8,266 nt of DNA. Source: Chitinophagaceae bacterium. Its GTDB lineage: Bacteria > Bacteroidota > Bacteroidia > Chitinophagales > Chitinophagaceae. The position numbers and the translations under genes are program-made. The DNA lies in NCBI GenBank assembly GCA_025351145.1, contig JANXWM010000493.1:1-8266 (forward strand). The letters run 5' to 3'. The notes under the pieces are model-generated. The model was not told where the DNA came from, did no database searches, and worked only from the letters and a program-made list of their open reading frames with translations. Below, one piece after another: positions 6,172 through 8,266 of this stretch (positions within the stretch are counted from its first letter, which is position 1; each line of letters starts with the position of its first letter).

Positions 6172-6206
6172 AAAAAAATTGAGGCCATGCACAGGATTTT
6201 CATGGC
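6172..6206 (-). terminator. Terminator-like hairpin on the minus strand in repeat copy D
   Basis: Read on the minus strand, GCCATG (6206-6201) and CATGGC (6189-6184) form a six-base-pair stem with an 11-base loop. A further GAG/CTC (6214-6212 with 6183-6181) is possible across a bulge. AA and seven T (6178-6172) follow. The shape suits an intrinsic terminator, but no minus-strand gene lies upstream. It would end a transcript reading through the repeat. Confidence 0.35.
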
Positions 6207-6252
6207 ATCGCCTCTTGCGTTGCACTCTTGTACGTTCCAGCAAATATTGAGC
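6172..6252 (-). repeat. Dispersed intergenic repeat, copy D
   Basis: On the minus strand the core lies at 6233-6214 with one change (G to A at position 13, which breaks the TGCG-A-CGCA dyad). GCTCAATA starts at 6252, 19 bases before the core. The C that precedes the tract is at 6181, 52 bases from the core start. The tract reads AATTTTTTT rather than A7. In its own orientation it shares CGATGCCAT after the core with copy E. The plus-strand end lies five bases after the GH25 stop codon. Confidence 0.83.
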
Positions 6253-6535
6253 TTTCAACAGCCTGTACACTTAACTGCAAAATCCGGTTATCGAAGCATT
6301 ATTTTCCTGGTTCATAGCTTTTCTTTAGGTGTTTATCGCATTCACTAAAATAAAACAGGTTTTCCAAGTAGCTTTATTAATTACTCAAAATAACAGGTAA
6401 ACTTAGTCTGGTAAAAGCAGCACATAATTCACTAATTTTAATTTTCAAAACCCAGGTAGGTTTTACCCTTGATTAACCAGTTCACATGGTTCTGCGTATC
6501 AGGATCAATTTTTTTACTTTAATATAAATTTTTAA

Positions 6536-7612
6536 ATGCACGGAAGAATGTCTCTTTATAAAAATTCAGCACCTCCTCAATTTTTCATTGGTCTTCTTAT
6601 TTTACTTGCAGCGTGTAATAGCAAACCTGAGCAACAACAACAACCGGCAGTAAGCCCCCCTCCTGTTGTAGATGCAATTATAGCACAAACTTCAAGCGTT
6701 TCAAATATCATTGAAGCCAACGGCACAGTGGTAGCCAACGAATATGTTGAACTGCACCCGGAAGTAAGCGGCAGGCTTATTTTTCTTAATATCCCTGAAG
6801 GAAATTTTGTACAGCAGGGAACCGTGCTTGCACGCATAAACGATGCTGATCTTCAGGCGCAGTTGAATAAGACAAAAGTGCAGTTAATACTGGCACAACT
6901 TACAGAAGAACGTTTACACAAGCTCCTTGATATCAGCGGCGTAAACCAGGCAGATTATGATGCAGCCTTTAATGAAGTAAATGGACTAAAAGCAGATATT
7001 AGTTATACACAGGCTCTCATTGATAAAACGGTTGTAAAAGCACCATTCAGCGGTGTAATGGGTTTACGAATGGTAAGTCCTGGTGCTTATGTAACATCCG
7101 CAACTGTATTGGCAGGCATGCAGCAGGTAAACAAATTAAAAATAGACTTTACACTTCCTGAAGCATACGAAAACCAAATTAAAAAAGGTACTCTTGTTGA
7201 GGTAGAAACAGCAGCATCAAAAACACGTTATAAGGCAATTGTAATAGCAACTGAACCGCAGGTTAATTCTGACACAAGAAATATAACAGTAAGGGCGATG
7301 CTGGAAAATGGCAAGGCAAGCCCTGGTAGTTTTGTAAAGGTATATGTGACCGGAGCTGCTAATAAAAACAGCATAATGGTACCGGCGAACGCCATTATAC
7401 CTGATGCGAAAAAAAACAAAGTTGTACTTATAAAAAATGGCAAAGCTTTTTTTGCTGACATTGAAACAGGCGTGCGTGATGCCGGCTCGGTTGAAATAAC
7501 AAAAGGGGTTGCAGCAGGCGATACAGTTGTTATATCGGGCGTATTGTTTGCACGGCCTGATAAACCTGTTCAGTTACGGAGCATAAAAAGTTTAAAAGAG
7601 GCGGAACATTAG
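6536..7612 (+). CDS. RND efflux periplasmic adaptor (membrane fusion protein), lipoprotein
   Basis: 358 residues. The N-terminus is a lipoprotein signal with lipobox LAAC (C27), followed by a glutamine- and proline-rich linker, so the mature protein is lipid-anchored in the periplasm. The first half of the biotinyl-lipoyl-like domain is at about 72-103 (HPEVSGR, GNFVQQGTVLARI). A short coiled-coil hairpin follows (about 104-163), then the second lipoyl half (KAPFSGVMGLRMVSPGAYV, 168-186), a beta barrel, and the membrane-proximal domain with DTRNITVRAML (246-256). This is the order of AcrA/MexA-type adaptors, which couple an inner-membrane RND pump to an outer-membrane channel. The pump gene follows 190 bases downstream in the same direction. 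Substrate (drug, dye or metal) cannot be read from this. The start could also be the ATG at 6548, which leaves a cleaner 22-residue signal. Confidence 0.92.
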   Translation: MHGRMSLYKNSAPPQFFIGLLILLAACNSKPEQQQQPAVSPPPVVDAIIAQTSSVSNIIEANGTVVANEYVELHPEVSGRLIFLNIPEGNFVQQGTVLARINDADLQAQLNKTKVQLILAQLTEERLHKLLDISGVNQADYDAAFNEVNGLKADISYTQALIDKTVVKAPFSGVMGLRMVSPGAYVTSATVLAGMQQVNKLKIDFTLPEAYENQIKKGTLVEVETAASKTRYKAIVIATEPQVNSDTRNITVRAMLENGKASPGSFVKVYVTGAANKNSIMVPANAIIPDAKKNKVVLIKNGKAFFADIETGVRDAGSVEITKGVAAGDTVVISGVLFARPDKPVQLRSIKSLKEAEH

Positions 7613-7802
7613 ATTGATATTATTCAACGGAAGAGAACGCAGTAGTTTTTTCATTTCCGGTGATGTGGTTTCGCAGGCTCATAAATGTTCTGAAAGTACA
7701 AGAGTGCGACGCAAGGGACGATGCCATATAATACCTAAGCCTGGGTCATAAAAAATTAAAGTAACATTTGCTATTCATCATTGACTTATTGATTGGTATA
7801 AA
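7613..7802. other. Adaptor-pump spacer
   Basis: This 190-base gap is long for genes of one efflux operon and is largely occupied by repeat copy E. TAACATTTG near 7761 resembles a -7 element but has one base too many and no -33 partner. There is no terminator hairpin, so readthrough from the adaptor gene is likely. Confidence 0.5.
7677..7755 (+). repeat. Dispersed intergenic repeat, copy E
   Basis: A perfect 20-base core lies at 7696-7715. GCTCATAA starts at 7677, 19 bases before it. C at 7747, 51 bases after the core start, leads into CATAAAAAA (A tract 7750-7755). It is the only copy lying within a probable operon, in the sense orientation, between the adaptor and pump genes. Confidence 0.85.
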
Positions 7803-8266
7803 ATGAATATTTCAGAATTATCGCTAAAACGTCCGGTGCTGGCTACAGTAATGAATTTGCTCATCATGCTTTTTGGTGTGGTGGGTTATACTTTTCTTGC
7901 AGTACGCGACTACCCCGCTATTGATCCACCAATTATTAATGTACGCACTACTTATGTAGGTGCCAATGCAGATGTAATTGAGAGCCAGATAACCGAGCCA
8001 CTGGAAAAGCAGGTGAATGGCATTCCGGGTATAAAAAGCATCACCTCATCGAGCCAGATAGGTTCAAGCAATATTACCGTAGAATTTAATCTTGATGTTG
8101 ACCTGGAGACTGCGGCAAGCTATGTGCGTGATAAAGTAGGCCAGGCACAAAATAATCTTCCACAGGATATTGATGCACCACCCGTTGTAAGTAAGGCCGA
8201 TGCAAACAGCGACTTTATTTTACTGCTGGCTGTGCAAAGCCCTACAAAAAGTTTACTTGAGCTGAG
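7803..8266 (+). CDS. RND efflux pump inner-membrane subunit, N-terminal fragment (cut by window edge)
   Basis: The reading frame is open from the ATG at 7803 to the window end: 154 codons with no stop. It begins MNISELSLKRPVLATVMN, the amphipathic start and first membrane helix (about 11-33) of AcrB/MexB-type pumps. The porter-domain opening follows: VRDYPAIDPPIINVRTTYVGA (34-54), the EKQVNGIPG segment (68-76), SSSQIGSSNITVEF (82-95) and the DLETAASYVRDKV helix (100-112). Full pumps are about 1,030-1,060 residues, so roughly 15 percent is present. It is a proton-driven trimer that pumps substrates out through the adaptor and an outer-membrane channel. The channel gene is probably further downstream. 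This start resembles hydrophobe/amphiphile efflux pumps more than heavy-metal CusA types, a moderate inference. Confidence 0.93.
   Translation, partial: MNISELSLKRPVLATVMNLLIMLFGVVGYTFLAVRDYPAIDPPIINVRTTYVGANADVIESQITEPLEKQVNGIPGIKSITSSSQIGSSNITVEFNLDVDLETAASYVRDKVGQAQNNLPQDIDAPPVVSKADANSDFILLLAVQSPTKSLLEL

Larger units (their letters stand above)
6167..6535. other. 369-base intergenic region between GH25 and RND adaptor genes
   Basis: The first 86 bases are taken up by repeat copy D and its minus-strand hairpin. From about 6260 to 6535 the sequence is AT-rich and holds no convincing reading frame or RNA gene. The adaptor promoter should lie here; TAAATTTT at 6525-6532 is one base off TAnnTTTG but has no matching -33 element, so I do not call it. 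Confidence 0.55.

Noticed and set aside
137..7715. The repeated 20-base core as a CRISPR array
   Set aside because: Copies are 1.3 to 3 kb apart, in both orientations, with genes between them and no cas genes.
7761..7769. Separate promoter for the RND pump gene (TAACATTTG)
   Set aside because: The element has one extra base between TA and TTTG, and no TTTG lies at the right distance upstream.

Overview
This 8.3 kb window looks like chromosomal DNA from a Bacteroidota bacterium, most likely the Chitinophagaceae. That placement is inferred from the moderately AT-rich sequence, two promoter candidates of the Bacteroidota type (TTTG, about 20 bases, TAnnTTTG), a secreted peptidase ending in a type IX secretion sorting domain, and starts without clear Shine-Dalgarno sequences. 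No ribosomal or other taxonomic marker is present.

Layout, left to right. Bases 1-195 hold a long imperfect palindrome (16-94) and the first copy of a short dispersed repeat. A MerC-family membrane protein gene (196-591, minus) is divergent from a two-gene unit encoding a SCO1/SenC copper-chaperone-like protein (737-1384) and a Fur-family metal regulator (1396-1812). Their shared 145-base gap contains promoter candidates for both directions and a perfect 17-base palindrome lying exactly between the -33 and -7 elements of the merC promoter. Together these suggest a small self-contained metal-homeostasis locus. A radical SAM/SPASM enzyme (1977-3008, minus) is convergent with the regulator. Then come a T9SS-secreted M1 aminopeptidase (3360-5312) with a strong intrinsic terminator, a membrane-anchored GH25 lysozyme-type muramidase (5390-6166), a lipoprotein RND periplasmic adaptor (6536-7612) and the start of its RND inner-membrane pump (7803 to the window edge).

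The most unusual feature is a family of about 80-base intergenic repeats. Five copies (118-195, 1813-1890, 3188-3265, 6172-6252, 7677-7755) are built on the core GTACAAGAGTGCGACGCAAG. The core is flanked at near-constant distance by a GCTSAATA-like box 19 bases upstream in four of the five copies, and by an A/T tract 50-52 bases downstream in all five. Every intergenic gap longer than 150 bases holds exactly one copy, in either orientation, and two copies directly abut a TGA stop codon. I see no transposase, CRISPR array, RNA gene or phage gene in the window.
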